Position numbers and translations under genes: made by a program. Positions 12,590 through 25,000 of a stretch of 64,000 bases of DNA are shown here, one piece after another. The notes under the pieces are model-generated. The model was not told the origin of the DNA. It did no database searches and saw nothing but the letters and a program-made list of their open reading frames with translations. Source of the stretch: Micropterus salmoides (Eukaryota > Chordata > Actinopteri > Centrarchiformes > Centrarchidae); NCBI RefSeq assembly GCF_014851395.1, contig NW_024042261.1:33557942-33621941 (forward strand), given 5' to 3'. Position 1 is the first letter of the stretch. Every line of letters starts with the position of its first letter.

Positions 12590-12790
12590 TTTTGTCACTT
12601 AGCCCCTAGTGGTTATCAGCCATACACATAGTTTTTGTTTCATATATTAAAGTATACCCTTGTGTCGTTCGATGAATACTGTTCTTTTTACTCTTGATAA
12701 TCCACAGCTGGCGATGTTCGTTAACTGAGACTACTTCTTCAGTACAATAAAAAAAAACAATCTGCTTTATCAGGGTTAAGTGAAACATGT
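12590..12790. repeat. possible dispersed repeat
   Basis: CACTTAGCCCCTAGTGG at its left end and GATAATCCACAGC inside resemble repeat pieces I associate with fish MITEs; the second motif is shared with the inverted repeat at 9951-10068. Confidence 0.35.
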
Positions 12791-12999
12791 TTTTTATGAT
12801 TTGGCTGATCTGACCCTTTATACCATGAATACCACCACTGAGGACAGAGGATCAACTTTTCTCTAGAAAGAGCATTTGCTGTTAATCAAAGACACAGTTT
12901 GTATTTTTAGATTTAGACCTTCCTGTGGCCAAAGATTTGCACCTGACATCAGAATTTCACCTGGTCAGATAAACTTCATCTGTGTGAACTCAAAATTAG

Positions 13000-13934
13000 A
13001 ACGGAGCGGAAAGTATTCTGTTAGTAGCAGCAGAGCAATTTTAATATACAAAGATTAGTGTAAGAGGGCTGCTCACACTTAACAACTCCGTTTTAATTTA
13101 ACTACTCCACTTCTCTAACAGATTGGGGCCAGTAGGTCAACAGTGCTCTCAAAAAAACATAAGTGATGAGCTATCAAGTATTCACTGAAGCAAAGAGCAA
13201 CAGTCTTAATCTGAACAGTGAAGGGAGTGTTCACCCCGTTCAGGGGTCACAGCAGTGGAACAGCCCATCACAGAACTACATCAAAGGCCTGCCAGAAATA
13301 TCAATGGGTTTGGACTGAGGCCGGGAAATTCACTATGGCAATCATTATCTGGGCGCTGCACATGAAGGAAGGAAAGACACTGAACATAGGTTGTTGTTTA
13401 CTCTTCCATATCTTCTCTTTATATTATTACAAAACTTTACACGGACAGTTGCTAATCTCCACTCATGAGTGGAACACAGACAATACAACAAAAAATAAAC
13501 AGTATTTCTCATCCAAAAGGCATAAATAATATAAAAGACAAACTTCCTTTAAAACAGATACATTCATATGAAATAATATTTTACTACTACAAAAAATAAA
13601 TAAGTCATCTAAAGAGTTTTTGATCTTTTATGAGAGTCTTTCCTCCAGTGGGATATAGTTTCTGTCTTTGAGCAATGTTTCCTTTGCTCTTTGTCTTTCT
13701 CTCCATCTGGCTTTGCTCTCAGTCTCTTGTAGTCTCTCTCTTTTCCCAAGTCATTCATCTCAGTTCAGTCCATCGAAGGTTTTGTGTCCTTGCCACCGTA
13801 ACATGCAGTGTCTCTGACTATAGCATTGCTTAACCTCTTCCTTCCTGGTGTGTAGTGATATTTCCACCACTGTCTCTTGTCCAGACTCTAAACCCTCCAC
13901 ACTGCAGGAGAATGCATTTGTGTGTGGGCTGCAT
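13000..13934 (-). other. cdon: probable cdon 3' UTR
   Basis: No coding sequence is seen after the stop codon. Read on the minus strand, this stretch is AT-rich, with UUAUUUAUU-type AU-rich sequence near 13595-13605. Candidate ATTAAA-type poly(A) signals lie near 13092 and 13039. No clear AATAAA was found close to the stop, so the mRNA end is uncertain. Confidence 0.4.
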
Positions 13935-14089
13935 TCAGACCTCCTGTGGGCTGGGCTGGATCAGCTCTCCTGCCAGGCTGCTGCTGGAGATCCACCCAGG
14001 CTTTTCGTCACAGTCAAAGTCTGGCAGGCCAAGACTCTCCCAGCACACCACAGGCCCCTCCATGTCCACGCACTCCAGCTCCCCCTCAG
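13935..14089 (-). CDS. cdon: cdon last coding exon
   Basis: Acceptor TCTGTGCAG; the reading frame continues from phase 1 and ends at TGA (13935-13937). It encodes an acidic segment with CVDMEGPVVCWESLGLPDFD and ends ELIQPSPQEV. It corresponds to the human terminal segment, which likewise has a WxxLxLP-type motif, but similarity is weak, so the exact end rests mainly on splice-site and frame agreement. Confidence 0.8.
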
Positions 14090-15984
14090 CTGCACAGAGA
14101 CAGAGAAAGAAGAGTGTTTTGTTTATACTGCATATTAAAGAAGACAAGAACAGATTCTGGAGAGGCCCACAGTGTAATTTGTGGCTATGCTGCATAGTTT
14201 GTCTGCATACAACATCAGGATTGGTAATGATATAAAAACTTACTAGTAAGGCATTAGGAGCAAGAACTGTATGAGTTCGTTTTGTGAGTTCGATGAACCA
14301 TGAATGAGTTTTCATTTAATCCCCAGAAATTTGTCTTTAACTTTAATGTCTTAAAGCCATAGTTTGACATCTTGGGATATATGCTTAATCGCCTTCTTGC
14401 CAAGAGTTAGATGAAAAGATTGATACCACTCATATCTGTTCAGTAAGTATAAGCTTCTAGCTTAGCACAGAGAAGCTTATACTTACTGAACAGATATGAG
14501 TGGTATCAATCTTTATCTGACTCTTGGCAAGAAAGCAAGTAAGCGTATTTCCTAAAATATCAAACTATTCATATAACTGTCTGAGCTTAAAATTACAATG
14601 AGCTTGTGGTTGATAACTAGTGTATTTATATAGGTTTGTGCAGAATCCATTAGTCAGTCTGTTTGTAATTTTGTTATTCTGCATTATTCATACACTACAT
14701 TTATCATGAAATACTTCACCGGCCACAAGCCACCATTAAGAGACACGACTACCATACAAACATTAGAAAGTAAATCATACTAAATAGTATCACAGTTGAT
14801 TGTATGCAATACTGAAGGGGATAAGGTCATGCCTGCCTAAAATTGATGTATTTATTTATATAGTCTTATTCTATAACCTAATTCAACTAATTGGTGTTTT
14901 GATTAGAAGATTATCCAAACATTACCTGAAATTATAGATTTTCTGAAATAAATAGGAAATTCAAATGCATAACCAGGGCTGAAAAGAACATGACAAGTTG
15001 CAGGCATCTCTAGCAATTAAAACTCACTTTTATCAATTGATTCATGTTATGTGGTAGGATGCAGGTAGAATCTAATGCTTTTTCTACATCCACTGGTGCT
15101 GAATAACAAAGAAGTGAGAAAACACCAAAAGGACAGAAGAGCAAGAAAAAAAGTGGTGGAGGAGGAAAAAGACCCAGATTTTGTGGCCATTTTGTATAAA
15201 AATGTGTCTCACCAGTGTTGTCTGCTTGACAGTTTTCATTGTTCTCGACCAGACAGCAGGAATGCTGTGAGGGCGAGGACTCCTTGTGCTCATCTGGCTG
15301 GTACCCTGCATCGGCCCCCTGGTCACCAGAGAGCATCTGGTTGTTGGGGCCGTGGCACTGCGACGAAACCTGGCCCAGAGGCATCATCTCCAACCCGTCC
15401 TGCTGGCACGGCGCCACACGATGCATTAGAGGCAAAGTGCCACTGGAGTAAGTGCCATTGGTCTTGTTGTAACATCTGCTCAGAGACAGAGGGAGATGGA
15501 AAGAAAAGTGGGACACATTCGTTTATAAGGTGCCAGTGTGTTACTGAGTGCTCACCCACTGACAACTCTCAGCGGTGATTCACATACAGCTCTGGTTCTT
15601 CCTCTCCGCCAGACACAAAAAACCTTTGTGCTAATACTCCTAACAATGTGCAAAACAATGAGAGCTCTAATACAACTGAAACACTCTGGCACAGCTGCAA
15701 AATGAGTTTTTTAATAGTTAACTCTCAATGCCTCTAAATAACTGTGACACATTGTGGTTTTGCTCTCGGGTGAAGTTCCCAAATGCAGACAGTTTCACGC
15801 AGCGAACTTCACCATGCTTCTCTCTACTTGCGCTAGAATTGGATTGTGACCACGCCCCCTCTTTTCCCAGCAGCCAGAGGTAAATAAACACAGGGCTCAT
15901 TAGGTCTGCTGCCTGGGTGCACACAGGGTAAACTGTGATGCTGGGGACCCTTAAGTACATAAACAGGACTAGCAGCAGGGGAAA

Positions 15985-16029
<45 letters not shown>

Positions 16030-19000
16030 CTTTTGCACCTTATGAAATATGAGCAATGTGCATTCTTTGTGATGTCCATAAGGCTCCTCTTTTTCAGATT
16101 TTTCCAATTTTCAACAAACAATGCAGATTGCTTTAGGAGTTTCACCCGGATTTTATGTTCCCACACACCTAGAAGTTGCTGTGCTTTCTGTTGCTGACAC
16201 TAATCACTGCAGTTTAGAGTGAATGAGGTGTGCTTGTGACATACACAGCTCAGAAATATTTCCGGTAATAGAAATTGAAGTTGTGGATTATGCACCAGAA
16301 TACATTTAAATAAGCCCTTAAAAAAGTACAAATCTTTAAACTATAGAATGTCTATGGGTTGTCTCACAAATTCTACTTTGACAGATCCAATTCTTGCCAG
16401 GATTTTCCTACAAATTTCCTATACCAATTAATTCCCAGATTTCTGTGAAAGCAAAATATAGTAAAACATACACAAAGCAAAATTAGATTAAAAAGACTTC
16501 TTCCCTTACCTGTTATTGTTGCAGAGGTTTTGACAGCTCATACAATCTGACGAGTCTGTTTGGGGAAGAGCTGTGTACATGCCTCCACCCTGACAATACA
16601 AATAGAATACAGACACTGCATTTAGCCAAACCAAACTGTATTTGCACCTGCTGATGTAAAATGCCACACTTCATTTGATACTTGTATATCATGGATATTA
16701 ATAAGGTGTCCAGTCTCTATGTTCGGAGTACTATGTGCAGCACTCACGTTATGGTGGTGGTGAGGGTGCGAGTGCGAGTGCTCGCAGTCCCGAGTGCTGT
16801 GGGGCAGTGTGCCATCGTGGCCGTGTGGGTGGCCAGATGAGAACAGGCTGCTGGAACCATTGAGCAGTGCCAAGCCATTGGGTAGTTTGTGGTGGAGGTG
16901 ATGACACCCTTGGGGTAACATAGGGCCACTGTGCCCGTAGCCCCCGTGGACGCCCCCATTAATGCGGTTGGAGCCAGGCAATGTAGTGTAGTCATGAACG
17001 TGGCCATTCATCTCTGCTGGCTGGTACAGGTAGCCGGGAGGGTCATACTCTACAGCAGAGAGACAGATAGAGTGAGGAGGTTATGGAGGGACAGACAGAT
17101 TAGGACAGAGGTAGAGACCAGTTTAAAAGTCTGATCTAGTCCAGTAAAAGGAACAATTCTTCACAAACATGTATTAATTATTAACTAAGTGTATGAAGCA
17201 GTGAAATGTGGCACCGAAGCTTTCAGATTCTTCTTAGTCTTTTTTAATTGATCTTTATCAGATATATTTTAGTGTTTATTTCTTCATAATTTTGCAACTT
17301 TTTTTTTACCATGGCAATGTTCTTGTACAGCAGCTTGTGTTAACACAACATTAAACCCCCATTCACTGGGATTTTTTTGTACAATAAGAGACAGGATTTG
17401 TACAAAACTTTGTATTTGCCAAAACAAGTTCTCAAAACTTTGTTTCAGCACTGAACCTCTGTTAACATATGGCCATCTGCATTAAAAAATATCAACTCTA
17501 TTGTTCAATTCGCCCTGATGTTGGTGAAGTCCAGTGAATTATCACAGAGAAAGTAAGAACCTGTGACTCAATATTAGCCTTGGCCAAAATCTTTAATCTA
17601 CAAAGCCCCAAATATTTACAGATCCAAAAGGTCTGGTTAAGAGTCCACAATGGCAAACATTTTTGCAAGCGCTGTGGGATCTATATATATTTGAACTATG
17701 AACACTTGGAATATGTTGCACAAGCTGTCTTGGGGCCAACTGTCTTTAAATATGAGAAACTAAAATGGAGTTAACTCTTTGTATATGTGCTGCAAGCTCA
17801 TTTAAAATTAACTACAGAAAAACTCGGAGTGAACACAATAGATGCCATATGATACGTTTTTAAACACATTATCCAAAATCTCACAGTGTAGGCAACAACT
17901 ATACTTTTTTATGCTAGCTTTGGATTTACTTTGTTTCCAAACTCACTGTGCATGTTGTTCTGCTGGCGATTCCTCCACAGACACATGGCGATAAAAGCCA
18001 GCAGAATAAGCACCATCACTCCCAAAACACAGCCCACAATGAGGTACAGCAGTCCTCCAGGTGGGCTGGGTGGCTCCTGTGGAAGGGGGCCAGGTGGGGT
18101 GATGGGGTACTGACTGGGTGACCCCGGGGACTGACGTGCTGCAGCAGAGAAGAAGGAGGGGGCATGAGGAACAGCTTTTTACCCGCCAGCAACAAAGAAA
18201 AATAACACAGTACCAAACTATAAAATGCAAACCATTGTTGTTGGTCTCATAAAACTCAGTACATTTATGTTGTGTAATTATGGCGATCATACCAGTCATT
18301 AAAGTTACAGCCTTCGCAGAAACATGCCTGGACTTCTGATAAAGTGGAGGTTTGGTTGATGCATGAGTCACTTCTTGTGTGGCACAGTTGTGTGTTTTCT
18401 TACCTCTGGTCTCACAGATCATGACGTTGCTGTATTCACTCTCTCCCCCATCATTAAAGCACTGCATCTTAATATCATAGGAGGTCTCAGGCTGGAGATG
18501 TCCAATCATGTGCCAGTGTTTTACACCTGAGGAGGGTGGAGAGAGGGAGGAGGAAAAAAGGCGGACAAAGGTGAGAAATCACTTCCTGTATGAGCTGGTG
18601 TTGACTCACATCGCTCCAAATCCTGTGTAAAATCACTATTTCTATTCCCTCCTTCTCCTTCTTCTCTTCATGTCTCACACTTACATGGAGGTCATGTTCT
18701 TTCATGCTCTCGCTCTCATTCACCCCCCTCTTTCTCTTTGCTTCAACACCCCCACCCTTCTCTCTTACTCCGTCAGTCCCACGAGGGCCCAGACAGTTGC
18801 TTTACTCTGGACAAGCTCCATATATGGCAGCTTCATGTTTGTCCTGGCCTGCCTCCAGTATTCACTCACACACATACACACACACACGCCACAGGCTCAC
18901 TACCACACACTATCACACACTACTACGTGCTCTGTAATCACAGATGAGACCACAATCTTTCACATGGAAATGCTACATTTCCAACAAACAAGGCTGAAAT

Positions 19001-22000
19001 AAGTTGCTATTCTTGCTGTGTTTTGTTTAACAAAATGCACATGTCCTACAAGGTAGATTTGAACAGTTTTGAGGGGGCAATAAAAGAAAGTTGCTGCTAA
19101 AGCTAAATCTACTCTGTGTTCAATACAGAAGCAGAAGTTTAATACACAAATAAACACCAGCCTGTGATCTATTACATATTTTGAACTGCATATTTGAAAC
19201 AAGACACAAAGATTATATGAGGAACCACAGTATTTAGTAAGTGCCAATCAAAATGTGACAATAGCAACGAGAGTCAAATTGCTGAGTTACTGAAAGTTGG
19301 CATCGAATGGTTTGTCAGATTATTAGTTTTGTCTTATTTAGGGAAAGTTCTTACATGGCTAATTTTGTTAAGACGTTTAATTTATACATAAATCAAAAAT
19401 GGGAGTTATGTTTATATTCCTCAAAGACTGGTATCCAAAAAACGATTATGTTGGCACTAACATCTTCAAAAGATAAAATAAGCACATATTTCGTGATATG
19501 CAGGTTAAAAAAAAAAAACTACCAGACTTCATTTAAACAATTGTCAAGTCATGTGCTTTAGTATGCTTCAGTCCTGGTAAAAAGGTCTATGTCTTGTGTC
19601 TGCCATAGTGTCTTTTATGATGCTGGGCTGTTAAAGTGAAACTTAAAAGTAGCTTTGACACGTTGTCTAGGTACATATTACTGTATTTTCAAAAGTATTT
19701 CAATTATTTAAATATGAAGTGGAAGCAGGTCATAACTATACATTGAAATACAGTCACTGAATTGCTATGGAAACAGTTATAGGTAACCTAGATATCTAAA
19801 AACACTTTTTGACTGAATTATGCCCAATAGAGATTTATTCATCATCTTTTGACCTTCAAATCCATGACATTGTGGAGTTTATGGAAAATTAGATGTTTTC
19901 GATGTTAAAGAGTTGGGCGGAGTGAAAGGACGTCCCTCCTTCCCTTCCTGTACCAGGCTCCACTGAGCAACCTGAGCCCCTCTCCTCTGACTGGGCTCAT
20001 ATTTCTGGCAACCATTTATTAAAAACAGATTTCAGAAAGCCCTACTGCCCAGGAACAGCACTCCCTATAAATCAAACAGCAGAAATGCCCCTCTTCACTA
20101 CACCCCACTCTTGACACCGGGTATCCATTACCCTCGCAACTCCCACTTCATCTGCAGAGCATGAGTTTCACATCCGGGACGGGGCTGTCAACAAACAATC
20201 TACACCAACTACACCCAATCTGCAGTGGAAACACAGACACACAAACATTAAAACCAGCATTTCCACTTACCTTCGACCACATCCCTTTTGTAGTCGCTGT
20301 CATTGTCACTGTCTGTGGGACGGTAGTATATGTAGAAGCCTTGAATTGGAGTGTTGTTGTTACTCGAGGGACTATACTGGATGGGGATGGAAAAAAGATT
20401 ACGTTAGACTACAGCAATCTGGTGGGCAATTATTATACAAAGAAGGGAAATTTTCCAGCAACTAATGGCAAGGATTGTTATCAGCAGATGTACAGGATTG
20501 CAAGCAAGATTGTGATTGCACTGTCTGTCTGAAGTTCAGGAAATGATGGGACTGTCTGAGGTTAAGTAAATGTGGAGAACAATCAATGTCCATCTGTGGC
20601 CGAAGGAGGAGGAGCTTTGAACAATGCAGAATCAAAACGTAGACAGACAGGGCCTCTTAATCTCTGTAGCTCTAATCAGCACAGCTGCTCAATTAAAGCT
20701 AGGACTGAGTCTCAAGAACCACAAGCAGCTCAAACGCAGATGAGCCAGCTAGAAAAGACACATCGCCCAAGTTATTCTGTGACCGGCTGGTCTTATGTTG
20801 TGGCCAACAGTAAACGTATGTTTATTTAAGTACTGTCCTTAATACTACCATTTTGAGGTACTTTATGCTAGTTTATACTTCTTCTCCAGAGATGTATACT
20901 TGGCATTCAAAACTTGGGGACATGAGGCTTAAATTCAATTAAGGAAGAGATCTAAAAACGTATTTCTCCACCTGTCTTATGGATGTTGTATGTCAGTGGT
21001 GTACTCACAGTCCAGCGCAGCATGATCTGTGTGTCACTGATGGCGTCTGTGGATGAGATGTGAGGTCCAACTACAGGACGGTCTGCGATCTGCAGGCTGG
21101 CTTGTGGCACCTGGTACAGCTTCGAGGGAATGCTGTGAGGACTCTCGCCGTACATGTTTATGGCTACAACGCGAAACTTGCAGGTGGAACCTGAGAAAGA
21201 AATACAATGATAGGGGCAATATTACAGTACAGCGGTGCTGAGCAGAAATATTGTCTTTATTAAATGAAATGATGTTGATACCTCTTTATTACTGTCTCAT
21301 TATATTCTATTAGAGGTTTATTCAGTAGGTTATCTACTTACATACAAATATTGTAATACAGTAATAACCGAGCTGCAAAAAATACATTATCATTGCATCC
21401 CAAAAGAATGATTTCATGCTTTAAACACTACTAAATAATCTTAAATAGTCAAATATCAGCTGCCTGGATAAGTCACTCTTGTGTGCGGCAGTGAAACAGG
21501 TAACATTAACATACATCATCATAACATCAAAATCTAGCAAAAATAAAATAAAATAAAATAAAGATCAGAAAGATAAGGAAACTAGTCATAAAACATGTGT
21601 TTTTCCCAGTTTTTCTTAGTAGGGGGAGGATCAAGAAACCCTTATCTGGGCAGAGGAATCACGTCGTGCTTCAGTGGACTGTAGAGAAAGGTTTACTGTG
21701 TATAAAGTGTACTATGTGAAAGCTCACCAGGCTCCAGATTGCGAACTTCCACAGATAGCTTGAGAGGCGAGATATTATCCGCAGCCACAACCCACTCTGC
21801 GCTTCGGCCGCGTCTGTACTCGACACGGAAAGCTGTGATTGGAGAACCGCCATTGGCTCTCGGGATCCAGGTGACATACACTGAACTTTCAGTCGCCATG
21901 GAGATTGTGGGGCGATCAGGGGCCTCGGGAACTGGGACAGAAACAAATAAGGAATAACCTATGAGTCGCAAACTTCTGTGAATCCAATTAAAAACACACA

Positions 22001-25000
22001 GAGAGAACTGGCAACCGTCATCACTGCATCCCAACTCATATAAAGATGGAACAAGTTCACAGAGAAAAAAAAAAAAGAAAAGAACACACATCACAGTGAA
22101 GCGGCATGCCGTGGAGTAATGTGTACTTACTGCCTGGGCTCTTAGCCACAAAGTTAGAGAGGGCAGGAGACAGTGAGAGAGAGAGAAAAGAGGGTTATTG
22201 AAAAGACCAGTGAGTTTGAGCAACGCAGGCCTGCTTGTAATGCGAGTAAAACATGCACACACACATATACACACACACTCAGAGCTAAAACTAAAGCCGG
22301 GTGCAATCTCACAGCTTTCTGCTTACAGCATCTTTCACCCAAAGAGTCATTACAGGGTGTCAACTATCGTTTCACTGTTTGTACTCCAAGACAGATGGAA
22401 ACACCACATCTAAACATTAAGCTCTGAAATCTATTCAACACAGTCCGGTCATGAACTCTACAATAATTATCCGACAGAAATTCCCATGACTTCCTCAGAA
22501 ACACCCCACAATCATTCTTTGCACACTGCTACAGCAGCAAAACAGGACTTTTGCAGGCAGTCGATTGTGTCTACACCTACCTCTGTCGTGTATGACGACA
22601 CCAAAGTGTGTGTTGGGGGTTTTGTCCTCTGGAGCTTTGGGGGGCACAGAGATGACGGGAGGCTTGGACGGATTCTTGTTGGAGGTGGTGCTTTTCTCTG
22701 AGAGAGGAAAAAGAAAAGCTGGGAATAAGAAAAACAAGGCCCAACAGGTCTTCAGGGCTATCAGTTCCACCAAAAGCACATGGAACAACTCCGGATGTTG
22801 GCTCTGTAATCTAAGTTTTCCTCCTGATTTCCGGAGCTGTTCTGGTTTTATCAGGGTGGGTTTCAGGTTTCCACTTGATAACTCTGCAGTTACACTTAGC
22901 TGTGTTGTTACTTGGAGTGTGTCTCCTATTTAGCACTTTTTAAGTAAAGATAAAGAAACACATTTTTGTAGTTTATACATTTCTAAACAGTGCCGTAGCC
23001 ATCACTAAAGATACTGAGGTCATGTCCTTGTTATGGCTTCTGGGTATTTGAGGTTTTTATTTATATACATTTCATGGCTCTCTTAAAGGCTGATTCTGAT
23101 CTTTTTTTTATGGTAGACAAAAAACCACCACCAGAATTGTATTTCTGGCAGTGTGGACAAGGTTTTGAAACAAGCATCATGCAGGAGGATTCATTTTACA
23201 GAAAATATAACTGAACAGTTAAAATAATTTTTATAATTAGGACAACAACAAAAATCACAGACCTTGTTGAGGATAAGTCAAATATTTTTTAAGGAGGTGG
23301 TTTTGTTCTGGTGAGTTGGAGCTGCATGTGGACATAAGAGACTGGTTGGCATAAAAGAACCACCCTTGGGATACAATCATATGTGTGGGTTTTGGCAGTA
23401 TTTTACATATTTCTGACCAGGGAACATTTTGTCAACATTTTGGTATAGCATTATTGTTTGTTTTTGGAACATTTGCGGTTGTTCTTTTTTGATTTGTCTC
23501 AAAAGCACACCAAAATATGTTTATTCACTATGATTATGATCCTGATCATTATGATTGTACGTGGGGTTATAAGTGGCCAATGTGGTCGAAGTAGTCATTT
23601 AAAAGGAATAATCCACCCTCAGATACAGAATGTGGCAGTATATAATTAATGTTCAATCATCTAGTAATTATTCAGTAAGGAAGTGTCATCATTTTTTTGT
23701 TTTGGTGTCATCACTTATCCTCAGCCTGTATCATCTGCTTCTACTTCAGTTATTAATCCTCCTCAGTCCACACAAAAACTAATTTCATTCTCTAGGTGCT
23801 TGAGCCAAAAGTCAGCTTGGTTGAAAACTTTACTATGCTTTCCCTTTTATAAATCAGAAGCATAATGTGATTACATAGGTTTGCTCTGAAGGTTTAAAAA
23901 AAAGCTACAGCACCCCTGCTCTCATGAGACTGCTATCGATAGAGAAAGAGGTGCATGTTCCTGCCTCTTCTCCAGTAAATTTCTCCCTGAATTTCTGTAA
24001 ACAGCCAGATGCTCTTTAACGCAAAAGGGGCTGACACCCAAACCTCAAAATACCGTTGACGTTTCAGGCTGCTGAAAATGTATCGGAAAAGGGTCTAAAG
24101 TGGTGTCTTCCAGTGGTCAGTTATACACAGGCATACGAAAAGAAACACTAAACAGCCTAATACACAGGAATTGAATATAAACTGGTAATAACAGCTGCAG
24201 AAGCTTCGACTGACCCTTGCCGGTGCGGAAGGTGAGCATGGCTGCCTGGCCCTCGCCTGCTGAATTTCGAGCCACCATCAGCACCTCATAGAGACTGGAG
24301 GACTCCAGCTCTGACAGCCGCAGGGTCTTCTCACTGCCAGGGACACGAACTGTATGCCAACTCCCAACCACCGTTCCCATTTCATCAACCTGACACACAC
24401 AGACGGCCACACACACAGACAAACACAAACACATGACTAAAAATGAGAGAAAAACAAAATCATCGTCTGTCTAGAATCCTCTGTAGTTCAGTCTCTTTCC
24501 GAGCCTGACTAACGACAGGGAACGGCCTCAGAAACAATCCCTGTGAGATTTATGTCACAATTTCCAGCTCCAGTAAAGCGGAGTCCTGCTGCCAACAAAG
24601 TCTTAACTAGTATCGCTGCAGTTTTATAGTCATAGTGAGCTTATTACTGAAGCAAACACAGGAAAATGACCAACCTTTCAGTCATTTCAGGTCCTGGCTC
24701 TACCTTCTTTATTTAATGTACACATTACATTCACCCTTTGTCACACTCCTAAGGAAAGGTCATGTGTTTGTGGTAAAACTAAAATCTGTCTTTAAAGTGG
24801 TCATATTGTGCTCATTTTCAGGTTCATAATTTTATTCAGGGGTTGTACCAGAATAGGTTAACATGTTTTAATTTTTAAAAACACAATATTTTTGTCATAC
24901 TGCACATTGCTGCAGCACCTCTTTTAACCCTGTGTGTTGACAGCTCTATTTTAGCTCACTTTAGAGATGCATCACTCCATAGCTGAAACAGATGGTAACT

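Larger units (their letters stand above)
8766..12999. other. intergenic between the convergent IgV and cdon genes
   Basis: It holds a purine-rich stretch at 9060-9125, the inverted repeat at 9951-10068 and a possible repeat at 12590-12790. The longest open frame (11965-12561, plus strand) has no recognisable domain and composition typical of chance. Confidence 0.5.

Noticed and set aside
13848..14235. Three overlapping plus-strand frames opposite the last cdon exon
   Set aside because: They are antisense shadows of the cdon C-terminal exon; the minus strand has homology, phase agreement and a splice acceptor.
15010..15578. Plus-strand frames of up to 167 codons opposite the cdon tail exon
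   Set aside because: Antisense shadows; the minus strand carries the Cdon signature QDGLEM and consistent splicing.
15833..16166. Frames with His-Thr or Cys-Val repeats
   Set aside because: Translations of the (TG)18 microsatellite in an intron, not genes. The same applies to frames over the CA repeats at 35138-35180 and 18868-18890.
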